From Glycomyces lechevalierae (lineage in GTDB: Bacteria; Actinomycetota; Actinomycetes; Mycobacteriales; Micromonosporaceae): a stretch of DNA of 64,000 bases. The stretch covers positions 19,438-83,437 of the forward strand of contig NZ_JAPZVQ010000023.1 in assembly GCF_027622945.1 (NCBI RefSeq), given 5' to 3'. Position numbers and translations under genes: made by a program. Under the pieces are notes generated by a model. The model was not told where the DNA came from and searched no databases. It worked only from the letters and a program-made list of their open reading frames with translations. Of the stretch, positions 54,669 through 62,949 are shown piece after piece; the stretch's first letter is position 1; each line of letters opens with the position of its first letter.

Positions 54669-55565
54669 TTACTCGGCGACGACGGCCGTCTCGATCTGCT
54701 GGACCGCCTTCGCGGGTGCGGCGGTCTTGCGGCGCAGGCGCCGCTCGGCCAGCACCACCAGCTTCGAGAGGACGTACGCGAGCACGAAGTAGATGAGCGC
54801 TGCGATGACGAGCGCCTGCAGGAACGAGTTGCCGTAGTCGTTGCCGATGATCTTCGCCGAGTGCAGCAGCTCGGGGTAGGTGATCACGTAACCCAGCGAG
54901 GTGTCCTTGAGGAGGATGACCAGTTGCGCGAGCACCGCCGGCAGCATGTTCCGCAGCACCTGCGGCAGCACCACGAGGCGCTGGACCTGGCCGTGGCTCA
55001 GGCCGATCGCGTGACCGGCCATCGCCTGGCCCGGCGGCAGCGCCGCCACGCCGGCGCGGAGGATCTCCGCGAGGACCGCGCCGTTGTAGATCCCGAGGCC
55101 CAGCACCAGGAACGTGAGGCGGCGGGCCTCGTTGGTCCAGCCGAGCACGTCGGTGGTGAACCCGAAGTGCCCGTCGATGGTGAAGGAGATCCAGATCAGC
55201 AGCACCAGCGGCAGCGACCGGAAGAACTGGACGTATCCGGCGGCGGCCCACCGGGTCAGCCGGAATCGGGAGATCCGGCCGAAGCCGAAGATCACGCCGA
55301 GGATCAGCGCCAGGATCGAGCCGAGCGCGAACGCACGCAGGGTCGCGAGGATCGACGGGATCCACGTGGTCTCGACGACGAGCTTGTCCAGGGGATTCGC
55401 CCAGCGGCTCGCCTCGAAGAAGCCCTCGGAGGCGAGCACGCTGGCGGCGTACGCCAGCGCACCGAGGATGACCACCGCGGAGATGATGGAGGCGATGTTC
55501 GAGTTGCGTCGGCCCTTGGGGCCGAGCGCGTCGAACAGGACCGTGCTCTCACTCTGTCTGCTCAT
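54669..55565 (-). CDS. gluD: Glutamate ABC transporter permease GluD-type
   Basis: A 298-residue permease of the polar amino-acid (HisMQ/GlnP) class. Membrane helices start near residue 20; the EAA-like loop AGHAIGLSHGQVQRLVVLPQVLRNMLP contacts the ATPase. It pairs with the upstream permease in the channel. A roughly 50-residue cytoplasmic N-terminal region and a charged C-terminal tail are typical of actinobacterial GluD. Last gene of the operon, 13 nt after gluC. Confidence 0.93.
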   Translation of the reverse strand: MSRQSESTVLFDALGPKGRRNSNIASIISAVVILGALAYAASVLASEGFFEASRWANPLDKLVVETTWIPSILATLRAFALGSILALILGVIFGFGRISRFRLTRWAAAGYVQFFRSLPLVLLIWISFTIDGHFGFTTDVLGWTNEARRLTFLVLGLGIYNGAVLAEILRAGVAALPPGQAMAGHAIGLSHGQVQRLVVLPQVLRNMLPAVLAQLVILLKDTSLGYVITYPELLHSAKIIGNDYGNSFLQALVIAALIYFVLAYVLSKLVVLAERRLRRKTAAPAKAVQQIETAVVAE

Positions 55566-55578
55566 GAGTCAACCGCTC

Positions 55579-56235
55579 TCATCGGACGAAGGCGGTGCGC
55601 TTCTCAGCGATCCGCACCAGGTAGCTGAGGACGAAGGCGATCAGCAGGTAACTGACGGTCACGCCGATGATGACCCCCCACAGGTCGAAGCGGCTCTCGT
55701 TGTCCTCGATGAGCCGCCGCGCCTGCGCGGTCAGCTCGGTGACGCCGATGGCGAGGACGAGCGCGCTGTTCTTGACCAGGGCGATCAGGAGCGAGCCGAG
55801 CGGCGGGATGACCACCCGGATCGACTGCGGCAGGATGATCGAGCGCAGCGACTGGCTGAACGTGAGCCCGATCGCGCGGGCGGCCTCGGCCTGGCCGAGC
55901 GGGATCGAGTTGATGCCCGAGCGCAGGGTCTCGCCGACGAACGCGCCGGTGTACATGCCGAGACCGAGGAGGGCCCACACCCAGTTGTCGGCTTTGATGC
56001 CGACCTGCGGGAGGCCGAAGAAGAGGATGAACAGGACCGCCAGGAGCGGCACGTTCCGGAATAGCTGCGTGTAGGCGTTCGCGGCCCAGCGGGCGGGCCA
56101 CGCGGGGCTGACGTGCATGACCACGAGGACCATGCCGATGACGAGGGCGATCGCGAAGCTGACGAGCGTGACCCACACCGTGGTCCATGCGCCCGCGCCC
56201 AGGGCCGCGACCATGAGGTCGAAATTGTCGAACAA
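55579..56235 (-). CDS. gluC: Glutamate ABC transporter permease GluC-type
   Basis: A 218-residue permease with the EAA-like loop AARAIGLTFSQSLRSIILPQSIRVVIPP. The likely start is TTG at 56235: GGAGGAG lies 7 nt upstream and the protein then begins MFDNFDLMVAALGAGAWTT, as expected; no ATG or GTG fits, and the frame upstream passes through a G/C homopolymer hairpin. The rare start and the hairpin may lower its translation relative to the binding protein. Confidence 0.93.
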   Translation of the reverse strand: MFDNFDLMVAALGAGAWTTVWVTLVSFAIALVIGMVLVVMHVSPAWPARWAANAYTQLFRNVPLLAVLFILFFGLPQVGIKADNWVWALLGLGMYTGAFVGETLRSGINSIPLGQAEAARAIGLTFSQSLRSIILPQSIRVVIPPLGSLLIALVKNSALVLAIGVTELTAQARRLIEDNESRFDLWGVIIGVTVSYLLIAFVLSYLVRIAEKRTAFVR

Positions 56236-56253
56236 GCGGACTCCTCCATAGGG

Positions 56254-56302
56254 CGGTGGGGGGGGGGGGGGGGGGGCCGCCCCCCCCCCCCCCCCCCCGC
56301 CG
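56254..56302 (-). repeat. G19/C19 homopolymer hairpin between gluB and gluC
   Basis: Nineteen G (56258-56276), a CCG loop and nineteen C (56280-56298) form an uninterrupted stem, extended by CGG/CCG pairs on both sides of a T-G wobble. It starts 20 nt after the binding-protein stop. Such intercistronic stems often stabilise the binding-protein mRNA and limit read-through; the exact run lengths may be unreliable in sequencing or assembly. Confidence 0.75.
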
Positions 56303-56321
56303 AACGGTCTCGGGTTACCGG

Positions 56322-57263
56322 TTACTTGGCTTCGTAGCGGTCCGGGACCGGCAGCTGCGCGGGCTTCGGCATGCCGGCGGCGCCGAAGGTCAGGTCGAAC
56401 GCCTTCTCCCAGTCGCCGTTCGCGGTGATCGCTTCGATCATGTCGTCGATGAACAGGCGCGCGTCGGTCTCGCCGAGCTTCATGCCGACACCGTAGGGCT
56501 CCTCGGTGAAGATGTTCGCCGTGTCGAGGACGCGGTAGGCGTCCGGCTTGTCGACGGTGAAGCCGTACAGGATGGTCTCGTCGGTGCTGACGGCCTCGGT
56601 CTGGCCGTTCTCGAGCGCCTGGGCGCACGCGGCGTAGTCGGCGAGCGGCGTGATCTTCGCTTCCGGGTTCTCGGCGGTGAGGTTGTCGATCGAGCCGGAG
56701 CCCTCGGCGATGCACACATCGCGGCCGGCGAGGTCGGCCACCGAGTTGATGTCGGTGTTCGAGGCCTGGACCATCACGTTCTGGCCGGTGTTGAAGTACG
56801 GGCCGGCGAAGTCGAACTTCTCGAGCCGCTCCGGGTACATCGAGTAGGACGCGATGACGACGTCGACGGTGCCGTCGTTGATGTAGGTCTCGCGGTTCTG
56901 GGAGGTCGTCTCGACGAACTTCAGGTTCGCGTCGTCGCCCTCCTCGTCCACGGAGCCGAAGATGTACTGCGTGAGCAGGCGGGCCATCTCGGCGTCGAAG
57001 CCCTCGATCTTGCCGGTGGCGGTGTTCTTCTGGCCGATGAGCGGCTGGTCGAACTTGACGCCGACGACGAGCTGGCCCTTGTCCTGGATGTCCTGGATCA
57101 GGCCGGCGGGAATGCTCTCGGCCTGCTCGAGCGAGTAGTCGCCGACGGACTCCTGGAGCTCGTCCTGCTCCTTCTGGTCCTGGCTCGCTTCACCGGAGCA
57201 GGCGGCGAGGGACATGGCGACGGCGGCCACGGCGGCCACCGCGGTCCTGCGGAACATGCGCAT
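56322..57263 (-). CDS. gluB: Glutamate-binding lipoprotein of an ABC transporter
   Basis: A 313-residue family 3 binding protein. The signal MFRRTAVAAVAAVAMSLAAC ends with a lipobox; lipidation at that Cys is expected. VVGVKFDQPLIGQKN, GFDAEMARLLTQYIFG and VIASYSMYPERLEKFDFAGPYFNTGQ are typical of glutamate/glutamine binders. Second gene of the operon; a hairpin separates it from the permeases. Confidence 0.93.
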   Translation of the reverse strand: MRMFRRTAVAAVAAVAMSLAACSGEASQDQKEQDELQESVGDYSLEQAESIPAGLIQDIQDKGQLVVGVKFDQPLIGQKNTATGKIEGFDAEMARLLTQYIFGSVDEEGDDANLKFVETTSQNRETYINDGTVDVVIASYSMYPERLEKFDFAGPYFNTGQNVMVQASNTDINSVADLAGRDVCIAEGSGSIDNLTAENPEAKITPLADYAACAQALENGQTEAVSTDETILYGFTVDKPDAYRVLDTANIFTEEPYGVGMKLGETDARLFIDDMIEAITANGDWEKAFDLTFGAAGMPKPAQLPVPDRYEAK

Positions 57264-57312
57264 AGGTGTTTCCTTTCCTCAAGGGGGCGAACAGTGTGGT
57301 GGTGCTGTTGCT

Positions 57313-58068
57313 CTAGTGGGTCATGACCTTGGACAGGAAGTCCTGGGCGCGCTCGGTCTGCGGGTTGTCGAAGAACTCGTCGGGCGTCGCGGTCTCGACG
57401 ATCTGGCCCTCGGCCATGAACACGACCCGGTTCGCCGCGCGGCGCGCGAAGCCCATCTCGTGGGTGACGACGACCATCGTCATGCCCTCGCGGGCCAGGT
57501 CGTGCATGACGTCGAGGACCTCGTTGATCATCTCGGGGTCGAGCGCGGAGGTCGGCTCGTCGAACATCATGAGCTTGGGGTCCATGGCGAGGCCGCGGGC
57601 GATCGCCACGCGCTGCTGCTGGCCGCCGGAGAGCTGCGACGGGTAGACGTCGGCCTTCCCGCTCAGGCCCACGCGCTCCAGGAGCTGCCGGGCGCGCTCC
57701 TCGGCCTTCGCCTTCGGCGTGCGGCGCACCTTGATCGGGCCCAGCGTGATGTTCTGCAGCACCGTGAGGTGCGCGAACAGGTTGAAGTGCTGGAAGACCA
57801 TGCCGACGTCGGCGCGGAGGTTCGCCAGTGCGCGGCCTTCGGCGGGGAGGGGCTTGCCGGCCACGGTGATGTCGCCGGAGTCGACGGTTTCGAGCCGGTT
57901 GATGGTGCGGCACAGGGTCGACTTGCCGGAGCCGGAGGGTCCGATGAGGACCACCACCTCGCCGTCTCCAACGGTCAGGTCGATGTCCTTGAGCGCGTGC
58001 AGGTCTCCGAAGTGCTTGTTGACGCCGGAGATGCTGACCATCGGTGTCTTCGGCTGCGTTGCTTCCAT
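57313..58068 (-). CDS. gluA: Glutamate ABC transporter ATP-binding protein
   Basis: A 251-residue importer ATPase: Walker A GPSGSGKST, Q-loop VFQHFNLFAHLTVLQN, signature LSGGQQQRVAIARGL, Walker B LMMFDEPTSALDPE and the switch His in VVTHEMGFA. The start is set at ATG 58068 (MEATQPKTPMVSI); the longer frame enters the promoter region. First gene of the operon gluA-gluB-gluC-gluD. Confidence 0.95.
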   Translation of the reverse strand: MEATQPKTPMVSISGVNKHFGDLHALKDIDLTVGDGEVVVLIGPSGSGKSTLCRTINRLETVDSGDITVAGKPLPAEGRALANLRADVGMVFQHFNLFAHLTVLQNITLGPIKVRRTPKAKAEERARQLLERVGLSGKADVYPSQLSGGQQQRVAIARGLAMDPKLMMFDEPTSALDPEMINEVLDVMHDLAREGMTMVVVTHEMGFARRAANRVVFMAEGQIVETATPDEFFDNPQTERAQDFLSKVMTH

Positions 58069-58318
58069 TCGTGTCCCTGTTGTCGTGTGCAACCCTCGAC
58101 TGGTGCGGGGCGAGCGGATCGGCTTGAGTACCTGGAAATAGTAGTGTGACAGCTCACGCGTGGTCAGCGGGGCGGCCAGAGCCGCAACTAGTCGGCAATT
58201 AAGTAACAGCATCATAAAGAACGAGCAGGGCATAACGGATACGACCCATGGCTGGAACAATCGTGACGCTTCCGGCGTCCGGTGGCCGCTGAGGGGCGGC
58301 GCGGATTAATGTCGTTCC
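58069..58318. promoter_or_regulatory. Divergent promoter region of the glutamate operon and lipB
   Basis: No gene is supported. TACTAT on the minus strand (58143-58138) is a candidate -10 for gluA about 70 nt from its start. An AT-richer patch (58185-58245) holds TAAGTAACAGCATCATAA. TAATGT (58307-58312) 6 nt before lipB fits a leaderless promoter. Confidence 0.45.
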
Positions 58319-58990
58319 ATGACCGCAACCGTGGGAACCGCGAGCGTCGCCGGCGGGAAGATCACCGTCGAACGGCGCGGCCTGGTGGACTACCAGGAGG
58401 CCTGGGACTACCAGAAGGAACTGCAGCAGCGGCGGATCGACGACGAGATCGGCGATACCGTGCTGCTGCTCGAGCATCCGAGCGTGTACACCGCCGGGCG
58501 GCGGACGGAGACGTGGGCGCTGCCGCAGGACGGCACGCCGGTCGTCACGGTCGACCGGGGCGGGCAGATCACCTGGCACGGGCCGGGGCAGATCGTGGGC
58601 TATCCGATCATGAAGATGCGCAACAAGGTCGACGTGGTCGGCTATGTGCGCCGGGTGGAGGACACGATCGCGGCGGTGTGCCACGAGTTCGGGGTGACGT
58701 CGGCGCGGGGGCGGATGCACGACCGCACGGGCGTGTGGCTGCCGGAGGACGAGAAGGGCCCGGAGCGGAAGATCTGCGCGATCGGGGTGCGGGTGCGGTG
58801 GGCGACGACGATGCACGGCTTCGCGTTGAACTGCAACCCGGACATGAGCTACTGGGAGCGGATCGCGCCGTGCGCGATCACGGACGCGGACGTGACGAGC
58901 CTGTCGCAGGAGCTGGGCCGTGAGGTCACGGTCGAGGAGGTCCTGCCGGTGGTGGAGAAGCATCTGGGGCTGCTGCTCGAACGCGAGTAG
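58319..58990 (+). CDS. lipB: Octanoyl-[ACP]:protein octanoyltransferase
   Basis: A 223-residue enzyme moving octanoate from ACP to lipoyl domains, the step before LipA. The RGGQITWHGPGQIVGYPI block and KICAIGVRVRWATTMHGFALNCN (with the catalytic Lys) are intact, as is the IAPCAI cysteine. It relies on octanoyl-ACP from the fab system in this window. Leaderless promoter upstream; convergent with the DUF1023 gene. Confidence 0.97.
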   Translation: MTATVGTASVAGGKITVERRGLVDYQEAWDYQKELQQRRIDDEIGDTVLLLEHPSVYTAGRRTETWALPQDGTPVVTVDRGGQITWHGPGQIVGYPIMKMRNKVDVVGYVRRVEDTIAAVCHEFGVTSARGRMHDRTGVWLPEDEKGPERKICAIGVRVRWATTMHGFALNCNPDMSYWERIAPCAITDADVTSLSQELGREVTVEEVLPVVEKHLGLLLERE

Positions 58991-59003
58991 CGGGCCTCAT
59001 CGG

Positions 59004-59034
59004 GAACGGGCGTGGCAGGTGCCGCGCCCGTTTC
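59004..59034. terminator. Shared hairpin between lipB and the DUF1023 gene
   Basis: Imperfect stem ACGGGCG-T-GGCA / TGCC-G-CGCCCGT with a 2-nt loop, followed by TT on the plus strand. Confidence 0.7.
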
Positions 59035-59041
59035 CTGTTGC

Positions 59042-60424
59042 CTAGGAACAGGGTTCGTACGGTTCGGGCTGCTCGTCGGCGAGCTCGGGGGTCTCGTTGA
59101 GGAGGACCTTGAGGATGTTGTTCCAGGCGTCCGAGTGGGGGAAGAAGATCTCGGAGTGGGAGTGGACGCCCTCGACGGGCTTGCCGGAGATGCCCTGGTC
59201 GGCGAGGCTGAGGCCGTAGTCGTCGACGGCGTCGGGGGCGTCGGAGAGGTTCCCGGTGACGAGGTTGCGGTTGCCGGGGAAGTCGTCGGGGTCGGCGCCG
59301 TGGCCGAGGAGCGGCACGTACGGCATGCCCTGGACGTAGGAGATGGGGTCGCCGGGGCCGGTGATGGAGTAGCGGGGACGGCAGGGCTCGGTGTAGTCGG
59401 CCGGGCTGTAGACGTCGTTGCCCATGCCGGCGGAGGCGATGTGGAGGACCTGGTCGGCGGCGACGTCGTAGGTCTCGGCGTAGCCGATGACGGCGCCGCC
59501 GTAGGAGTGGCCGGCGAGGGTGAGGGGGGTGTCGGCGCCGATCTGGTTGCGCAGGTCGAAGGTGAAGGAGGCGAGGCTCTCGGCGGCGACCTGGGACCAG
59601 GAGGCCCAGGATTCCTCGACCCAGCCGGAGGGCCAGGAGGCGGCGGCCCAGACGACGATGGCGAGCTTCCCGTCGGCGGCGTCCACGAAGGACTTGGCGC
59701 GGTTGTAGTAGAGCTCGAAGTTCTCGCTGGAGAGGACGGCGGAGCCGCCGGGGACGAGGACGGCGACGTTCTCGGCGGTGTGGAGGTCGCCGACGACTTC
59801 GATCCAGGAGCCGTCGCCGTTGTTGTTGTAGGGGTCGAGGTAGAGGAACTGGCGGTCGGTGCCGACGAGGGCTTGGAGTTCTTCGCGGGCGGGGCGTTCG
59901 GCGTCGTCGGTCCAGGGCCGCGAGGGGCTGTCGTACGTGGTGGAGGCCGCGGTGGTCGCTTCGAGGATGAGGCGGTTGGCGGCGATGCGGGCGTCGAAGG
60001 GGGCGCCGGGCATCTCGGCGACGGTGGAGGGGTAGAGGAGGGCGAGCCAGGCGGTGGCGTCGTCGCCGAGGCCGGTGAAGAAGTCGTTGACCTCGAGGGG
60101 GTCGAGGTCGCCGCCGGCGTCGTGGAGTTCGGCGAGGGCGGCGCCGAGTTCGCCGGAGTCGGCGGTGGGTTCGGAGGCGACGAGGGCGGCGGCGGTCTCG
60201 GGGTCGGCGAGCGCGGTCTCGAGGGCGGCGGCGGGGTCGTCGCCGGGGACGGGGGCGGCGGAGCGGAGGGCGTCGAGTTCGCCGGCGGGGTCGGCGGCGA
60301 GGACGGGGACCGCGTGGAGCTGGTCGGCTTCGGCCTCGCCGAGGCGGGTCAGGCCGGCGACGTAGACGAGCGCGAAAACGGCGACGGCTGTCAGGACCGT
60401 CGCGCGCCACCACCGAAATCTCAC
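59042..60424 (-). CDS. DUF1023 alpha/beta hydrolase, membrane-anchored or secreted
   Basis: A 460-residue predicted hydrolase. A basic, hydrophobic N-terminus (MRFRWWRATVLTAVAVFALVYVAGLTRLG) exports or anchors it. Residues about 40-170 are helical; the C-terminal catalytic domain has YLDPYNNNGDGSWIEVVGD, the nucleophile elbow GHSYGG and a late HSHSEIFF with the likely catalytic His. Substrate unknown. A TAGGCT box (60436-60431) 6 nt before the GTG marks a leaderless promoter. Confidence 0.88.
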   Translation of the reverse strand: MRFRWWRATVLTAVAVFALVYVAGLTRLGEAEADQLHAVPVLAADPAGELDALRSAAPVPGDDPAAALETALADPETAAALVASEPTADSGELGAALAELHDAGGDLDPLEVNDFFTGLGDDATAWLALLYPSTVAEMPGAPFDARIAANRLILEATTAASTTYDSPSRPWTDDAERPAREELQALVGTDRQFLYLDPYNNNGDGSWIEVVGDLHTAENVAVLVPGGSAVLSSENFELYYNRAKSFVDAADGKLAIVVWAAASWPSGWVEESWASWSQVAAESLASFTFDLRNQIGADTPLTLAGHSYGGAVIGYAETYDVAADQVLHIASAGMGNDVYSPADYTEPCRPRYSITGPGDPISYVQGMPYVPLLGHGADPDDFPGNRNLVTGNLSDAPDAVDDYGLSLADQGISGKPVEGVHSHSEIFFPHSDAWNNILKVLLNETPELADEQPEPYEPCS

Positions 60425-60504
60425 CGAGTCAGCCTAGCCGAGGTCGCCCAAGCGCGACGAACGCTGCGCGTGTGAGGGGAGCCTCCGGGCGGGGCAAACG
60501 AGGG

Positions 60505-60800
60505 CAGCGTCCGAGCCGCTGGGGGCCGTGTTTCGGGCCCCCGGTTCATACCCTGACATGCGGGTACGACATTCCGGCCGATGCGAGGCGGGCTCGCGTT
60601 GAGGGCCGTTTCCGGGGCAGGGACCGAGGCACTGAGGGCCGTATCGCAGGCCCCCGGTCAAAACCCTGACACAGGGGTCTGACATTCCGGCGCGATCCGA
60701 TGGGGGCTCGCGTTCGGGGGTGTTCGGCGGGCAGGGGTCGAGCCGCTGGGGGCCGTGTTTCGGGCCCCCGGTCAAAACCCTGGCTCGGGGGTGCGACGAT
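60505..60800 (+). repeat. Dispersed repeat family, tandem array (copy 4)
   Basis: About 2.6 units with a 113-114 bp period: the phrase G(C/G)C(G/A)CTG(G/A)GGGCCGT starts at 60515, 60628 and 60742. Each is followed by GG(C)CCCCGGT(C/T)AAAACCCTG or a close variant. In units 1 and 3 GGGGGCC and GGCCCCC form a 7-bp hairpin. The 418-nt gap around it (60425-60842), between DUF1023 and an ABC ATPase gene, holds no gene. Confidence 0.92.
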
Positions 60801-60842
60801 TTCGGCCGGTTTTCGGGCCGGGGTGTCGCGGTTCACACTCGG

Positions 60843-61634
60843 TCAGGCGGCGGTGGCGGTGAAGCGGTTGCCGTTGGCGGTGAGGGTCAGCGGGAGGCCG
60901 AAGGCCTTGGAGAGGGTCTCCGAGGTGAGGGCCTGCTCGATCGGGCCCGCGGCGACCACGCCGCCGCCGGAGAGGACCAGGGCGTGGGTGAACCCGGGCG
61001 GGATCTCCTCCACGTGGTGGGTCACGAGCACGAGGGCCGGGGCGGCCTCGTCGCGGGCGAGGCCGGCGAGGGTCGCCACGAGCGCTTCGCGGGCACCGAG
61101 GTCGAGGCCGGCGGCGGGCTCGTCGAGGAGCAGCAGCTCCGGGTCGGTCATGAGCGCCCGGGCGATGAGGACGCGCTTGCGCTCGCCCTCCGACAGCGTC
61201 CCGAACAGCCGGTCGGCGAGCTGGGCGACGCCGAGCCAGCGCATGAGCGAGGCGGCGCGCTCGTCGTCCTGCGGGTCGTACTCCTCGCGCCAGCGGCCCA
61301 TCATGCCCCAGGCGGCGGTGCGGACGACGTCGAAGGCCTTCTCGTCGTTGGGGATCGCGTCGGCGACGGCGGTCGTGGTGAGGCCGATGCGGGGGCGCAG
61401 CTCGAACACGTCGACGCGGCCGAGGCGTTCGCCGAGGATCTCCACCACGCCGGAAGTGGGGTGGTTGCGGGCGGCCGCTACGTTGAGCAGCGTCGTCTTC
61501 CCGGCGCCGTTGGGGCCGAGGACGACCCACCGCTGGTCGGCGTCGACTTGCCAGTCGACGCCGTCGAGGAGCTGGTTGCCGCCGCGTCGGACGGTGACGC
61601 CGGACAGGTCGAGGACGCGTTCAGACTGAGCCAC
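60843..61634 (-). CDS. Stand-alone ABC transporter ATP-binding protein
   Basis: A 263-residue ATPase: Walker A GPNGAGKTT, signature LSEGERKRVLIARAL, Walker B LLLLDEPAAGLD, switch His in LVTHHVEEIP. The LSEGE signature, PNDEKAFDVV segment and lack of any permease partner resemble soluble ABC ATPases of the ModF/YfmF-like kind rather than a known importer. Function unclear. GTG start; followed by the tandem repeat array. Confidence 0.88.
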   Translation of the reverse strand: MAQSERVLDLSGVTVRRGGNQLLDGVDWQVDADQRWVVLGPNGAGKTTLLNVAAARNHPTSGVVEILGERLGRVDVFELRPRIGLTTTAVADAIPNDEKAFDVVRTAAWGMMGRWREEYDPQDDERAASLMRWLGVAQLADRLFGTLSEGERKRVLIARALMTDPELLLLDEPAAGLDLGAREALVATLAGLARDEAAPALVLVTHHVEEIPPGFTHALVLSGGGVVAAGPIEQALTSETLSKAFGLPLTLTANGNRFTATAA

Positions 61635-61884
61635 GGGTCAATGAAACCACGGGCCCCGGACGGGCGGTCGCGGGCGGGCCTCGGCGGCGGGAGTACGACA
61701 CACAGGCAATACCCCCTGGCGACCCCGGGGGTGAATCCCGGGGCCGTGCAACGACGCCGCGTCCGGCGGCGTCTGAACAAGGGACCACGCGTCCCGACCG
61801 CGGCGGCCGCCCCGGCGCCGCCCGCACGGCCGGACACCCCGACCGCGAACACCCTGACATGTACGTCCTAACTGGAATGAGCAG

Positions 61885-62949
61885 ATGCCCCCCATCATCG
61901 AGATATCGGGGCTGAGGAAGACCTACTCGAGGGCCTTCCGTCAGCCGCACAACGCTTTGGACGGCCTCGACCTCGAGGTCGCCGCCGGCCAGGTGCACGG
62001 CTTCCTGGGCCCCAACGGCTCTGGGAAGACCACCACCCTGCGGGCCCTGCTCGGTCTCATCCGCGTCGACGGCGGGACCATGCGGATCTTCGGCGAGGAG
62101 GTGCCCCACCGCCTCCCGGACGTGGTCGGGCGCATCGGCGCCGTCGTCGAGTCCCCGCAGTTCTTCAAGCACTTCTCCGGCCGCCTGACGCTCCAGCTCC
62201 TCGCCGAGAGCGCCGGCGTCTCCAACACGCGCGTCGAGGAAGTGCTCGAGCAGGTGGGCCTGCGCGACGCCGCGAAGGCCTCCGTCAAGGGCTACTCGCT
62301 GGGCATGCGCCAGCGCCTCGCGGTCGCGCAGGCGCTGCTGAAGCAGCCGCAGCTGCTGATCCTGGACGAGCCGGCGAACGGCCTCGACCCGGCCGGGATC
62401 CACCACATGCGCGAGCTGCTGCAGTGGCTCGCGCACGCGCAGGGCGTGACCGTGGTTGTCAGCTCGCACCTCCTCTCGGAGGTGCAGCAGTTGTGCGATT
62501 CGATGACGATCGTGTCGCGGGGACGGCGCATCGTGGACGGCAAGGTCGCCGACATCATCGCGGGCCACGGCGATTCGAGCCTGACCGTGCGGTTCCCGGA
62601 CGCGGCGTCGCTGCCGGAGGCGGCCGACGCCCTTGCGGCGGCGGCGGGTTCGCTCGGCGAGGCGAGGCCGGTGACGGCCGCTGTCGATCGCGACCGGCTC
62701 GTGGTCCGGGGCGCGCCGGAGCCCGCGTGGGTGACGAAGACGCTCGCGGACGCGGGGATCTACCTGTCCGAGTTGCGGACCGAGACGAAGAACCTGGAAT
62801 CGGTGTTCCTGGAGTTGACCGGCACCGCGCCGGTCCCGGGGCACACGGTCCAGATCGGGGAGTCCGCGGTGGTGCCGCAGACGGCGCCCGCGCCGGTCGC
62901 CGCCGGTGACGTGACGATCAACGTCGAATCGGAAGGGGCCGAGCGGTGA
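61885..62949 (+). CDS. ABC-2 type transporter ATP-binding protein
   Basis: A 354-residue ATPase of the DrrA/bacitracin-exporter class: Walker A GPNGSGKTTTLRALLGL, VVESPQFFKHFSGRLTLQ, signature YSLGMRQRLAVAQAL, Walker B LLILDEPANGLDPAGI, switch in VVVSSHLLSEVQQL. The C-terminal 100 residues form an accessory domain. Its stop overlaps the permease GTG by 4 nt, so the two are coupled. It would drive export of a drug, lipid or peptide; the 250-nt gap upstream holds only a GACGCCGC/GCGGCGTC hairpin. Confidence 0.94.
   Translation: MPPIIEISGLRKTYSRAFRQPHNALDGLDLEVAAGQVHGFLGPNGSGKTTTLRALLGLIRVDGGTMRIFGEEVPHRLPDVVGRIGAVVESPQFFKHFSGRLTLQLLAESAGVSNTRVEEVLEQVGLRDAAKASVKGYSLGMRQRLAVAQALLKQPQLLILDEPANGLDPAGIHHMRELLQWLAHAQGVTVVVSSHLLSEVQQLCDSMTIVSRGRRIVDGKVADIIAGHGDSSLTVRFPDAASLPEAADALAAAAGSLGEARPVTAAVDRDRLVVRGAPEPAWVTKTLADAGIYLSELRTETKNLESVFLELTGTAPVPGHTVQIGESAVVPQTAPAPVAAGDVTINVESEGAER

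Noticed and set aside
60505..60800. CRISPR array.
   Set aside because: Units are about 114 bp and similar throughout, with no short unique spacers and no cas genes.
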